Positions 52,801-60,774 of a stretch of 64,000 bases of DNA are shown here, one piece after another (position 1 is the stretch's first letter; the number at the start of each line of letters is the position of its first letter). The DNA comes from a virus: the IMG/VR virus record IMGVR_UViG_3300035704_000002, positions 1 through 64,000 of that record. One strand, written 5' to 3'. Made by a program: the position numbers and the translations under genes. Below the pieces are notes generated by a model, which was given only the letters and a program-made list of their open reading frames with translations, ran no database searches and was not told the origin of the DNA.

Positions 52801-55261
52801 CGGCCAAGACCTGCCCGCCATCGCGCCCGCCGACATCACCACCACCGAAGCCCATCCCGCCCCGGCGCCCGGACCCGATCGGGAAGCGCTGGTGCTGGCC
52901 AGCCGGGCACGCATCGACGCCGCCCAGGCCACGATGACCGGCGCCCTGGATGGCTACCTGTCCCGGCTGGACGGCGTGGTCACCTCGCGCGTCAGGGGGC
53001 CGCGTGTGCGCAAGGGCACGCGCTGGTGGGGCGAGAACGCCAAGAGCCTGCACACGCCGATCTCGCTGGGCGGCGTGACCGGCCTGGAGACCAAGGCAGT
53101 GGACACCGGGTACGCGCTGCCGGACAAGCTGGTCGCCGAGGCGGCCGACGTGGCCCGCCCGATCGCGCAGCGAATCGCGCACGACGCCGCGCTGGCCACC
53201 GCCCGGTCGCTGAGTGTGCGTGTGCCCGGCGATCCGGCCGATATCTCGTTCGCGGTGGACCATGTCGCCCTGGAGCAGGCCGTGGATCGGGCCGTGAGCC
53301 GCGTCCAGGCGGTCGCCGACCACCACGCCACCCTGATCCGTGACGCCATCGGCCACGCCGACGCGCACGCCGAAACACTGGACGAACTGCTGGGCCAGGT
53401 GCAGGCCGCGCATGCCCAGGGCGCCGCCTGGGTGCGCATGGCCGGCCGCGCGGTGACCAACGGCCTGATCCAGGATGTGTCCACCGGGCAGGCGCGCGCC
53501 CTGGGCGTCACCCACGCGCAGTGGCTCTGCGTTGCGGCGGACACCAGGGTTTGGGCGCCAGGCGCGATCAATGTCGCTCAGCGATGGAGTGATGAGGGAC
53601 TACTTCGGATCGCGACAGCGCGGACGGTAGGCACCAGAAATATCCTGTCCGTCACCCCGGATCACCCGCTCCTGACTCAACGCGGTTGGATTTCGGCGCG
53701 CGAGATTCACCCAGGAGATCGACTCGTTCGCAGCGCCTTCGCCCAGAGGGAATCGGGGGGTAACCCACACATAGAGAATCTTCCAGCCAAGATCAGCGAG
53801 ACGTTCCGCGCGGCGGCGCAACTTCGCCCGACCGAGCGGATTATGCGCGTTGCGCCATACTTCGATAGCGACAGGCGCGGCAGCTATGTCGATGTTGTAC
53901 CGATCGACAGCGAGCTGCGGGACTGTCTGCAATCCGCGTTCCATGAGCCACGCGCTCAACTGCTGCTCACCCTCTCCGACCTTGACTTGGAGGGCTTGCT
54001 TGAGCTTCGCTCGTTCCGCCACCACGGCATCAGGTTGGCGTCGTCCAACGTTGAGTCCCGCCAGAAAAACGTTGCGCCCAGCAGTAATGTCGACAGCCTC
54101 ATGAGCGATACGGTTGAGACCAGCGGCCGAGTGGCTCCGCCAGGTGATGCCACGCTCCGTTACGATGAGCTTGATCATTTTGAGGGAAGTGTCGAATTCG
54201 ACCGCCAGTGCTCGCGCGGCACGCCCCGCGACGTATCCGGCGACGATGCCTTCCTTGTCCAGTACGCGACGGTTCCAGCGCAGCGCTTGCGCGGCCCTGG
54301 ACTGCTCGGTAGCTTCGGGGTGAGTCGCGAAGCGGATACGAACGGCTTGCTCGGGGGATCGCAGGACACCAATGTCGCGCAGCCTTCTCCTGATGGTTTC
54401 CGCGCTGACTCCCTCCAGAGTTTCCGCGATCTCGCGGGGCGATTCTCCGATTTGGTAACGCTGGACCAGGTTGTCGATGTCGAGTTCGATCCGACCCCTT
54501 GTCACGTGTACGACCTCCAGACGGAAACTGGCTGGTTCGTAGCCGATGGTTACGTCGTACACAATAGTCGCCGTGACGAACACGTGCGCCCCACCCACGT
54601 GCGGGCCGACGGCCAGGTGCGCGAACTGGGCGCGCCGTTCCGAGTGGGCACGGTCGACCTCGCCTATCCGTGCGATCCGGCCGGACTACCCGACACCTGG
54701 CCCGAGGTGGCCGGCTGCCGATGCGGCCTCCTGTTCCGCGCGCCGGCCGCCGACCACGCCCGCGCCCTGGGCACCCTGTCGACCACCCGGCCCAGCCGCG
54801 CTGGGCCGGGTGCGTTGGCCCTGCTGGCGGCCGTGGCGGCTGGGGGCATCGCGGTACACGAGGTGGCCGCGCCGTTGGGGGTGGCCGGTGGCCCGGACGG
54901 CGCGCCGCCACCATCCCGGCAAGTCGTGACCCACCAGTCGGTGGTCGGCTACCGCGCGCTGGAGCAGGAGCTGGCGGTGACGCCGGGGCAGTGGCTGCGC
55001 CTGCCCGGCCCGATCGTGCTGGGGTTGAGTGCGCCGAGCCTGTTCGCCGAGGGCGCGCCGGTGCTCTCGGTGCTGATTCCGGCTGGCGTCACGCTGACCG
55101 TGGCCGGCGGCCTGGCGGTACTGGCGGCCGGCACGGCGCTGGAAGTGCTCTCCAACGGTCCGACCGGCGTACAGGTGCAGGTCGCGGCACCGCAGGCGTC
55201 CTACTCGAAACCTACTCGAAACCTTGCCGCCACGGACGCGATCACCGCGCCGGCCACGTGA
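52778..55261 (+). CDS. MuF-type head morphogenesis protein interrupted by an intein
   Basis: 827 aa as translated, about 481 after splicing. GTG 52778 overlaps the portal end. N-extein: Ala-rich helical, ending GVTHAQWL. Intein: 346 aa, starting at Cys 53528 (CVAADTRVW) and ending GYVVHN at 54565. C-extein begins SRRDEHVRPTHVRADGQVRE, the MuF core with DPAGLPDTWPEVAGCRCGLL. Joined, the exteins restore QWLSRRDEHVRPTH, so the insertion sits in the most conserved spot. The tail (about 130 aa) is a hydrophobic, beta-rich extension. Acts inside or at the portal during head assembly. Confidence 0.85.
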   Translation: MEPASPVNGQDLPAIAPADITTTEAHPAPAPGPDREALVLASRARIDAAQATMTGALDGYLSRLDGVVTSRVRGPRVRKGTRWWGENAKSLHTPISLGGVTGLETKAVDTGYALPDKLVAEAADVARPIAQRIAHDAALATARSLSVRVPGDPADISFAVDHVALEQAVDRAVSRVQAVADHHATLIRDAIGHADAHAETLDELLGQVQAAHAQGAAWVRMAGRAVTNGLIQDVSTGQARALGVTHAQWLCVAADTRVWAPGAINVAQRWSDEGLLRIATARTVGTRNILSVTPDHPLLTQRGWISAREIHPGDRLVRSAFAQRESGGNPHIENLPAKISETFRAAAQLRPTERIMRVAPYFDSDRRGSYVDVVPIDSELRDCLQSAFHEPRAQLLLTLSDLDLEGLLELRSFRHHGIRLASSNVESRQKNVAPSSNVDSLMSDTVETSGRVAPPGDATLRYDELDHFEGSVEFDRQCSRGTPRDVSGDDAFLVQYATVPAQRLRGPGLLGSFGVSREADTNGLLGGSQDTNVAQPSPDGFRADSLQSFRDLAGRFSDLVTLDQVVDVEFDPTPCHVYDLQTETGWFVADGYVVHNSRRDEHVRPTHVRADGQVRELGAPFRVGTVDLAYPCDPAGLPDTWPEVAGCRCGLLFRAPAADHARALGTLSTTRPSRAGPGALALLAAVAAGGIAVHEVAAPLGVAGGPDGAPPPSRQVVTHQSVVGYRALEQELAVTPGQWLRLPGPIVLGLSAPSLFAEGAPVLSVLIPAGVTLTVAGGLAVLAAGTALEVLSNGPTGVQVQVAAPQASYSKPTRNLAATDAITAPAT
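53528..54565 (+). mobile_element. Intein 1 (in the MuF protein)
   Basis: Block A starts with Cys (CVAADTRVW). Block B is SVTPDHPLLTQRGWISAREI, with DHPL in place of TxxH. C-terminal blocks F/G are PCHVYDLQTETGWFVADGYV then VHN, with Ser as +1 residue. The middle 200+ residues in this frame read as nonsense-like but stay open, because the endonuclease is encoded there on the minus strand. The intein is visibly poorer in GC than the exteins. Confidence 0.9.
53600..54505 (-). CDS. Antisense VSR/DUF559-like homing endonuclease inside intein 1
   Basis: 301 aa on the minus strand, wholly within the intein. GTG 54505 has a clear TGGAGGT about 8 nt upstream, itself inside the intein's C-terminal coding part. 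An N-terminal HTH (NLVQRYQIGESPREIAETLE, ETIRRRLRDIGVL) is followed by a linker. The nuclease end reads RYNIDIAAAPVAIEVWRNAH and AKLRRRAERLADLGWKILYV, like DUF559/VSR-type PD-(D/E)xK enzymes. The coding pattern is coherent along its length. Overlap with the splicing domains is about 160 nt at its 3' end and 60 nt at its 5' end. Confidence 0.82.
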   Translation of the reverse strand: MTRGRIELDIDNLVQRYQIGESPREIAETLEGVSAETIRRRLRDIGVLRSPEQAVRIRFATHPEATEQSRAAQALRWNRRVLDKEGIVAGYVAGRAARALAVEFDTSLKMIKLIVTERGITWRSHSAAGLNRIAHEAVDITAGRNVFLAGLNVGRRQPDAVVAERAKLKQALQVKVGEGEQQLSAWLMERGLQTVPQLAVDRYNIDIAAAPVAIEVWRNAHNPLGRAKLRRRAERLADLGWKILYVWVTPRFPLGEGAANESISWVNLARRNPTALSQERVIRGDGQDISGAYRPRCRDPK

Positions 55262-55565
55262 ACTGACCGGCCTCGTTGCCGTGCACGACCTTCTGCACCC
55301 AGTGGGTATCGGTGCCATCCAGCCACACCTGTCCGTTGACGGGCGTATCCGGGTCGATGGTGCGCGAGCCGTGCGGCAGCCCCCACAGCCGCACGATCAG
55401 CATCGGGAAGACCTGGCCCGGCGCCACGGCGTTGCCTCGGTGGATCAGTTCGCCGGCACCGTTGCGCGCCCGGCGCTGGTGCTCGATCTGGCGTATATCC
55501 TCGACGGTGAGTTGGTAGAGCACGAGTCGGGGCGGATTGGGCAGCGAAGCGTCCTGGGTTCCCAT
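55242..55565 (-). CDS. Hypothetical protein, 107 aa
   Basis: ATG 55565 lies 6 nt after TACCGT, with CCGACA 17 nt upstream, so it is predicted leaderless from a promoter lacking the palindrome. Beta-rich (PPRLVLYQLTVEDIRQIEHQ, VFPMLIVRLWGLPHG). The only minus gene in the head region; its end overlaps the MuF gene by 20 nt. Unrecognised. Confidence 0.62.
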   Translation of the reverse strand: MGTQDASLPNPPRLVLYQLTVEDIRQIEHQRRARNGAGELIHRGNAVAPGQVFPMLIVRLWGLPHGSRTIDPDTPVNGQVWLDGTDTHWVQKVVHGNEAGQFTWPAR

Positions 55566-55671
55566 GTCCGCACGGTAGTCGGACACCTCGATCGTGTCGG
55601 CATGCCGGCCGCGCCGTCGCGCTGGGCTAGATTCACCGCGACGATCACAACTATTACCCAGGAGTAACACG

Positions 55672-56955
55672 GTGGGAGCTGCACCCGAGGTCGCCGACCC
55701 GTGGTCATCCCTGCGTCACACGCTCGAACGCACCAACACCTGGTACACGATGGCGTCGGGACTGGTCAGCGGTGCGCGCAGCCTCTACGCGCACTGGCGG
55801 GAACACAGCACCTTCACCGTGTCGGTGTCCAGCGCCGATCCCGGCTACCAGGACGTGCACGACTGGCTCGTGAACGCCGTACCGCCGGCCCGGCGACGGG
55901 CGCTGATGGTGTGCTCCGGCCAGCCCTATGCCGACTCCTCCGACGCCGTGCCCGCGTCGGACTCGCCGCCGACCGCCAGCGCACCGGTGCGCCTGGCCTA
56001 CGACTCCGGCCACGAACAGACCGTGCTGGTGTCCGGCCGGGCGGTGCGGGTGGCGTTGGCGCGTGGCGAGGACGACAGCGCCGGCTCGGGCGGCATGCGA
56101 CGTGTCCCGCCGGACCGGATCGTGTTCCGATGCCCCAGCCAGGCGGCCCAGCAGGCCGTCATCGACCACCTGATCACGATCATCGGTGACCGTTCGAACC
56201 GGCGCCGGACACCCCAACTGCACGTGCTCTCCTCGTGGGGCGGCTGGACGCGCCGTTCCGACATCCCGCCGCGCAGCCTGGAATCGGTTGTGCTGCGTGC
56301 CGGCCAGATGGAGGAGTTGATCTCTGATCTGGGCGAGTTCCTGAGCGCCGAGACCGAGTACATCCGCAGGGGTCAGCCCTGGCACTACGGCTGCCTGCTG
56401 CAAGGTCCGCCCGGCACCGGCAAGACCAGCATCGTCAAGGCGCTGGCCAGCCACTTCGGCCTGGATCTGTGGCACGTGCCGCTCGGCGACCTCATCAGTG
56501 ACACCAGCCTGTCCACCCTGCTGGCGCAGGTGCATCCGCGTTCCATGCTGCTGCTGGAGGACGTGGACATCTACGCCGCCGCGACCAGCCGCAAGGCCGA
56601 GGCGGAACAGGTGTCGCTCTCGGGTCTGCTCAACGCGCTGGACGGGGTGATCACGCCACACGGCCTGATCATCGTACTGACCAGTAACGAGCCGGCATCC
56701 CTCGATCCCGCGCTGGTCCGGCCCGGCCGCATCGACCGGGTGGAGAACGTCGACCACCTCACCGACGAACAGGCACACCGGCTGTTCGTCACCTTCTACC
56801 AGCAGCCTGCGCGGCTGACCTGGACCATCGCGCCCGAGACCGCCAGCGCCGCCGTCATCGGCGTGTTCAAACACCACCTGCGCGACCCGGACGCGGCCGA
56901 GCGGGCGCTGTGCCGCGCACTGGCACACCAGCCTCCGCTCCCGGTACCGGTGTAG
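55672..56955 (+). CDS. BCS1-like AAA ATPase
   Basis: 427 aa. Residues 1-170 are an N-terminal domain of the BCS1 style. The AAA module has Walker A LLQGPPGTGKTS (about 240), Walker B SMLLLEDVDIYAA (about 290), sensor GLIIVLTSNEPASLDPALVR and arginine-finger RPGRIDRVENV (about 338-358). GTG 55672 follows CAGGAG. BCS1-type ATPases thread or remodel folded proteins; between portal/MuF and capsid genes it may serve head assembly. Phage copies exist but are not common. Confidence 0.85.
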   Translation: MGAAPEVADPWSSLRHTLERTNTWYTMASGLVSGARSLYAHWREHSTFTVSVSSADPGYQDVHDWLVNAVPPARRRALMVCSGQPYADSSDAVPASDSPPTASAPVRLAYDSGHEQTVLVSGRAVRVALARGEDDSAGSGGMRRVPPDRIVFRCPSQAAQQAVIDHLITIIGDRSNRRRTPQLHVLSSWGGWTRRSDIPPRSLESVVLRAGQMEELISDLGEFLSAETEYIRRGQPWHYGCLLQGPPGTGKTSIVKALASHFGLDLWHVPLGDLISDTSLSTLLAQVHPRSMLLLEDVDIYAAATSRKAEAEQVSLSGLLNALDGVITPHGLIIVLTSNEPASLDPALVRPGRIDRVENVDHLTDEQAHRLFVTFYQQPARLTWTIAPETASAAVIGVFKHHLRDPDAAERALCRALAHQPPLPVPV

Positions 56956-57011
56956 CCCCGGATCACCCAGTCGGCGAGCCTGACCGAGAAACCCCGCCGC
57001 ACGCTGCCACG

Positions 57012-60000
57012 ATGTCGCGCGTGGCGAACCGAGACCCCGAAGCAGACGGCCCGCGCACCTCGGGCATGGTGGCGCTGATGCCCACGGCGGCCGATGCCCA
57101 ACGTCTCGCCGTGGACGGCGGCGAAGACCCCGACCAGTTGCACCTCACGCTGGCCTACCTCGGTGACAACGCCACCGGCCTGCCGCCGGAAACCCAGCAG
57201 GCACTCCATCAGGTGATGGGGCACCTGGCAGCCGAGACACCGCCGGTGGACGCCCGCGCCGCCGGGCATCTGCTGCTGAATCCCGACGGTGGCCCGGACG
57301 GTGACCGCACGCCCGTGGCGGCCTACCTGATGTCCGACTCCGACGCGCTCACCCCGCTGCACGAGGCGGCGAAGGCGGCGGCCGGCGCGGCCGACCCGGC
57401 CCTGACCCAGTTCTCGCCGTTCATCCCGCACGTGTCCGGCGCCTACGACCGCGACGCCGGAGCGCTGGGCTACGCCGGACCGGTCAGCTTCGACCGGATG
57501 CGGGTAGCGATCGGCGACGGGCACACCGACTACCCGCTGACCGGCCCGGCGTCCGGGGGCACCGATCCGGATGCCGACGGCGACATTGATGACGGCACCG
57601 GCGTGAACACCGACGACGACCCCACCGTGGGCGATGACGGCGCCAGGTCCGACAAGCCGGAGGGCAAGTCCGTGATCAGCCTGGCCGAGTTGGTGGAGCT
57701 GGCCGAACTGACCAACCTGGTGAGCGAAACCAAGGGCGACGCCCCCGACGGCGGCAACTCCGACGCGCCGCCCCACTCGATGCCCGACGGCAGCTACCAG
57801 ATCAACCATCCCGGCCAGCTCAAGCAGGCCATCAACGCGCTGACCGCCTACCAGGTCGCCAAGGGCAAGCGCGGGGCGCTGCGCAAGCATGTGATGAAGC
57901 ACGCCGCGCGATTGCACGCGCAGAACATGGTGCCACAGTCCATTCAGGACGAAGGCGACGACGACCCCGACGCCAAGAAGGACGCCGCGCCGGAGCCGGT
58001 CGAGACGAAGAACGTCGTGGCCACCCAGGCCGGCGTGGCCAGGTACGGCAAGCCGATCGGGACCGTGCTGGGCGCGCCGCGTGATGCCGCCGCCGCGCAG
58101 GCGCAGAAGGACACCGGCGCGGTCACCGCCTACCAGGATCTGCTCGCCGGTAACACGCGGAGCGTGGAACCGCTGAACACGATGGACCCCAGCAGCCTCG
58201 AAGCACTCACGCGCGTCGCCTACAGCTACAAATCCTCCGATCCGAAGGTCGTGGCACTGCGCGTGCAACTGGCCAACGAGCTGGCCAAACGCGGCCTGAA
58301 GGTCACCAGTTTCGGCGCCCTGGGCGGTGGCGGACCGACCAAGCCCGCCAGGGGCAAGGCGCCGGTCAAGCCGAAGGCGCCCGCGAAGCCGGCCCCGACT
58401 CCAGCGCAGGTTGCCGGCGCGCGCGGCGTGGCCGCGCCGCACGTCCAGGCCAAGGGTGATCTGGACGTCACGGAGGTGGAGTACAAGACGAAGTACACCG
58501 CTGATGACCGGCGCACCATGGCCAAGAAGGGGCAGGCGCTGCCGGATGGTTGCCTCTCTGGTGACACGTTGGTGGCAACTCGCAATGGCTCCGTCCGCAT
58601 TGACGCCCTCCCGTCTGAGTGCGAATTGCTAACTGATCACGGGTGGACGCAAGCTACTGTCTGCGGATTTGGAGTACAGAAACTGCGAGCTGTTGAACTG
58701 TTTGACGGTGTGCGAACCGAGATCGTCCACGCTACGTCAGGTCACAGATGGCTGATTGATGGTGGCGACTGGAGACTCACAGACGATCTGATCGTTGGCG
58801 ACCGCATTCCCCATGTTGATGTATCGAGCAATGATTTCAATGCCGACCTCGTCAACACGGCCCATCAGCGTATTGCACGTAAGGCAAAGCAGACCCCGCA
58901 CCATTCCAGTGCGATGGTCGTGATCAACCTGGAAGCCGGTCCATGTACGACCGGTACGAGTGTTGGCACGATTGATCTTCGGGATGCGATGACAGATAGC
59001 ACACAGGCCGCGCTGACTGGCAAGAAGTGCGTCGAACTCCGCTTGTCCAATGCTGTACTTGCGCCGCAGCATTCCATCTCGGCGACGCATCCAGCGCTCA
59101 TCGGCAACATCCACCCGTTCAGCGCTGGTGCGTGCTCTGTTTTGGCAGCAGAAACGGCAGTCGGTTCGCCGACGCTGATTGCGGATATAGAAATCGGTAT
59201 GCGGTCGTTCGGCGCCGCAGGTGCGGCAGGTGACAAAACCGACATAGCCGACTGGTACACCCTTGGCGTAAACGGACACGGTCATCCCACGAATGCTACC
59301 CGTTCGTGGGAGGTTGTGGGTATCAAAGCCACGCGCCGCATCGAGGAGGTTTTTTGCGCACTGGTTCCAGACTTGCACCGGTTTGTACTAGCCAGTGGCG
59401 TTTTGACCGGAAATAGTTATCCGATCATGGACCGGTCCGACCTGGACTCCGCGATCCGACTACGCGGACGGCACAGCGAATACTCCGCCGATACGGTCGT
59501 CAAGCACATCGTCAAACGCGCCAAGGCGATCGACGCCACCGACATGCTGCCCGACGGCATGGCCGCCGGGGTGCAGGAGAAGCAACTGTCCTGGGACGGC
59601 GCGCCGGACGCGTTCACGGCCGGCGTGCTGCTCGGCCTGTCCGGCCTGGACACCGACGAAGCGCTGGAGCTGAAGGCCGGCCCGCCGGGACACACCTTCG
59701 CCTCGCCCGACCCGAACGCCGCACGGCTGCGCCGGTACTGGGTGTTCGGCAAGGGACGCGCAAAGATCAACTGGGGTGTTCCGGGCGACTTCGACCGCTG
59801 CGTCGCGGAACTCACCAAGTACGTCGGCGACCGCGCCAAGGGCTTGTGCAACATCTACCACCGCTCCGCGCTCGGCGTCGCGCCCGGCCAGGAGGACAAG
59901 CCCGGCCACGCCGTCGCCAAGGCCGTGGGTGCCATGGTGGGTGCCAAGAAGTCCGAGGACGACGAGACCGAAACCAAGGCGCTGACCGCGTTGTGGGTAC

Positions 60001-60755
60001 GCGACCCGGCCGCCGTGGACGGGTGGCGTGCCTACGCGCCCGCGTGGCCACTGGATGACGACCTGATCGCGGAAATGAAAGCGTTGCGTCCCAACAAGCC
60101 CAGCGGTGGCTACGTCGGGGCCGACGACGAGGAGGACAGCCCCGACGGCAACGCGCCCGACGATACGAACAACACCGACTCGGGCACCGACGACGACGTA
60201 CTGTCCGCGCTGGACAACTATGCCGCCATGGCACCACAGATCAGCCCCGAAGACGCCTACATGCAGGCCATCGGCGACCAGATCCCCTGGCAACTGGCCG
60301 CCACCGGCGATCTGGTCAACCCCGACTCGCCCGGTGGTGAAGTGCCTGTGCTACAACGCGAGGAAGCGCGGTTCGGTGAGGCCGGACCGTCCGACGCGGC
60401 CGTGGACGACCTGTCCGGCACCGACGAGGTACCCGACGCCGACGACGCCGGGGCGGATGACGACCCCACCTTCCCCGATGACGGTGATCTGAGCTTCGAC
60501 CCGGACGATACGAACGAGACCGATGACGGCACGGATGGCCCGGATGACGGCGCCGGGGACACCGGCGACGGTTCGAACGAGAGCGACACCGGCGCCGCCA
60601 TTCCGGAGGTGGCCGAACTGCTGGCCGACCTGATGGCCGAACAGGACACGGTGGCCGCGCCGACGGATGACGACGATGCTGGCGAGCCGGAGGAAGACAG
60701 CACGGCGATCACTACCGCCCCGAAGCGCCAGGCCGCCGCCAGTGTTACCGCGTAA
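57012..60755 (+). CDS. Capsid-region protein with 2H phosphoesterase domain and an intein
   Basis: 1247 aa translated, about 959 after splicing. ATG 57012 lies 6 nt after CACGCT. Residues 18-165 have the 2H (LigT-like) pair HLTLAYLGD and FIPHVSGAY. Next comes a helical motif (DGSYQINHPGQLKQAINALT, then HVMKHAARLHAQNMVP). It recurs after the intein (SYPIMDRSDLDSAIRL, HIVKRAKAIDATDMLPDGM), as in actinophage capsid-associated proteins. The intein splits the second DG-SYPI motif. A region with KINWGVPGDFDRCVAELTKY and an acidic tail of about 230 residues end it. Confidence 0.75.
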   Translation: MSRVANRDPEADGPRTSGMVALMPTAADAQRLAVDGGEDPDQLHLTLAYLGDNATGLPPETQQALHQVMGHLAAETPPVDARAAGHLLLNPDGGPDGDRTPVAAYLMSDSDALTPLHEAAKAAAGAADPALTQFSPFIPHVSGAYDRDAGALGYAGPVSFDRMRVAIGDGHTDYPLTGPASGGTDPDADGDIDDGTGVNTDDDPTVGDDGARSDKPEGKSVISLAELVELAELTNLVSETKGDAPDGGNSDAPPHSMPDGSYQINHPGQLKQAINALTAYQVAKGKRGALRKHVMKHAARLHAQNMVPQSIQDEGDDDPDAKKDAAPEPVETKNVVATQAGVARYGKPIGTVLGAPRDAAAAQAQKDTGAVTAYQDLLAGNTRSVEPLNTMDPSSLEALTRVAYSYKSSDPKVVALRVQLANELAKRGLKVTSFGALGGGGPTKPARGKAPVKPKAPAKPAPTPAQVAGARGVAAPHVQAKGDLDVTEVEYKTKYTADDRRTMAKKGQALPDGCLSGDTLVATRNGSVRIDALPSECELLTDHGWTQATVCGFGVQKLRAVELFDGVRTEIVHATSGHRWLIDGGDWRLTDDLIVGDRIPHVDVSSNDFNADLVNTAHQRIARKAKQTPHHSSAMVVINLEAGPCTTGTSVGTIDLRDAMTDSTQAALTGKKCVELRLSNAVLAPQHSISATHPALIGNIHPFSAGACSVLAAETAVGSPTLIADIEIGMRSFGAAGAAGDKTDIADWYTLGVNGHGHPTNATRSWEVVGIKATRRIEEVFCALVPDLHRFVLASGVLTGNSYPIMDRSDLDSAIRLRGRHSEYSADTVVKHIVKRAKAIDATDMLPDGMAAGVQEKQLSWDGAPDAFTAGVLLGLSGLDTDEALELKAGPPGHTFASPDPNAARLRRYWVFGKGRAKINWGVPGDFDRCVAELTKYVGDRAKGLCNIYHRSALGVAPGQEDKPGHAVAKAVGAMVGAKKSEDDETETKALTALWVRDPAAVDGWRAYAPAWPLDDDLIAEMKALRPNKPSGGYVGADDEEDSPDGNAPDDTNNTDSGTDDDVLSALDNYAAMAPQISPEDAYMQAIGDQIPWQLAATGDLVNPDSPGGEVPVLQREEARFGEAGPSDAAVDDLSGTDEVPDADDAGADDDPTFPDDGDLSFDPDDTNETDDGTDGPDDGAGDTGDGSNESDTGAAIPEVAELLADLMAEQDTVAAPTDDDDAGEPEEDSTAITTAPKRQAAASVTA
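58551..59414 (+). mobile_element. Intein 2 (in the 2H/capsid protein)
   Basis: 288 aa from Cys 58551 (CLSGDTLVATRNGSVRIDAL, block A) through TSGHRWLIDGGDWRLTDDLI (block B region) to RRIEEVFCALVPDLHRFVLA and LTGN, with Ser as +1. GC content falls sharply within it. The central frame is open but carries an endonuclease gene on the opposite strand. Confidence 0.92.
58737..59285 (-). CDS. Antisense endonuclease VII-like HNH homing endonuclease inside intein 2
   Basis: 182 aa from ATG 59285 (the frame is open to 59378). CRTCGAERPHTDFYIRNQRR...CRFC is a zinc ribbon. RRKYSIGQAEFDALLASQRG, LCAICHRI and FQVDHDHRTGMVRGLLC...CN form the recombination endonuclease VII core with its catalytic DHDH and zinc cysteines. 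The gene lies wholly in the intein on the opposite strand. The ribosome binding site is weak (GTGGG). Confidence 0.85.
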   Translation of the reverse strand: MTVSVYAKGVPVGYVGFVTCRTCGAERPHTDFYIRNQRRRTDCRFCCQNRARTSAERVDVADERWMRRRDGMLRRKYSIGQAEFDALLASQRGLCAICHRIPKINRANTRTGRTWTGFQVDHDHRTGMVRGLLCLTCNTLMGRVDEVGIEIIARYINMGNAVANDQIVCESPVATINQPSVT

Positions 60756-60774
60756 GGACAGGAGGGGCGCCCAC

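Noticed and set aside
53762-54448. Middle part of intein 1 in the plus frame as an in-frame endonuclease domain
   Set aside because: It has no LAGLIDADG, HNH or other nuclease motif and no sensible fold pattern, whereas the minus strand gives a coherent nuclease.
55705-56928. Very long open frame on the strand opposite the BCS1-like ATPase
   Set aside because: It has Arg/Gly/His-rich low-complexity composition typical of GC-rich shadow frames and no motif, while the plus frame has a complete AAA module. The same reasoning removed long opposite frames at 43336-44697, 45597-47081 and 56796-58442.
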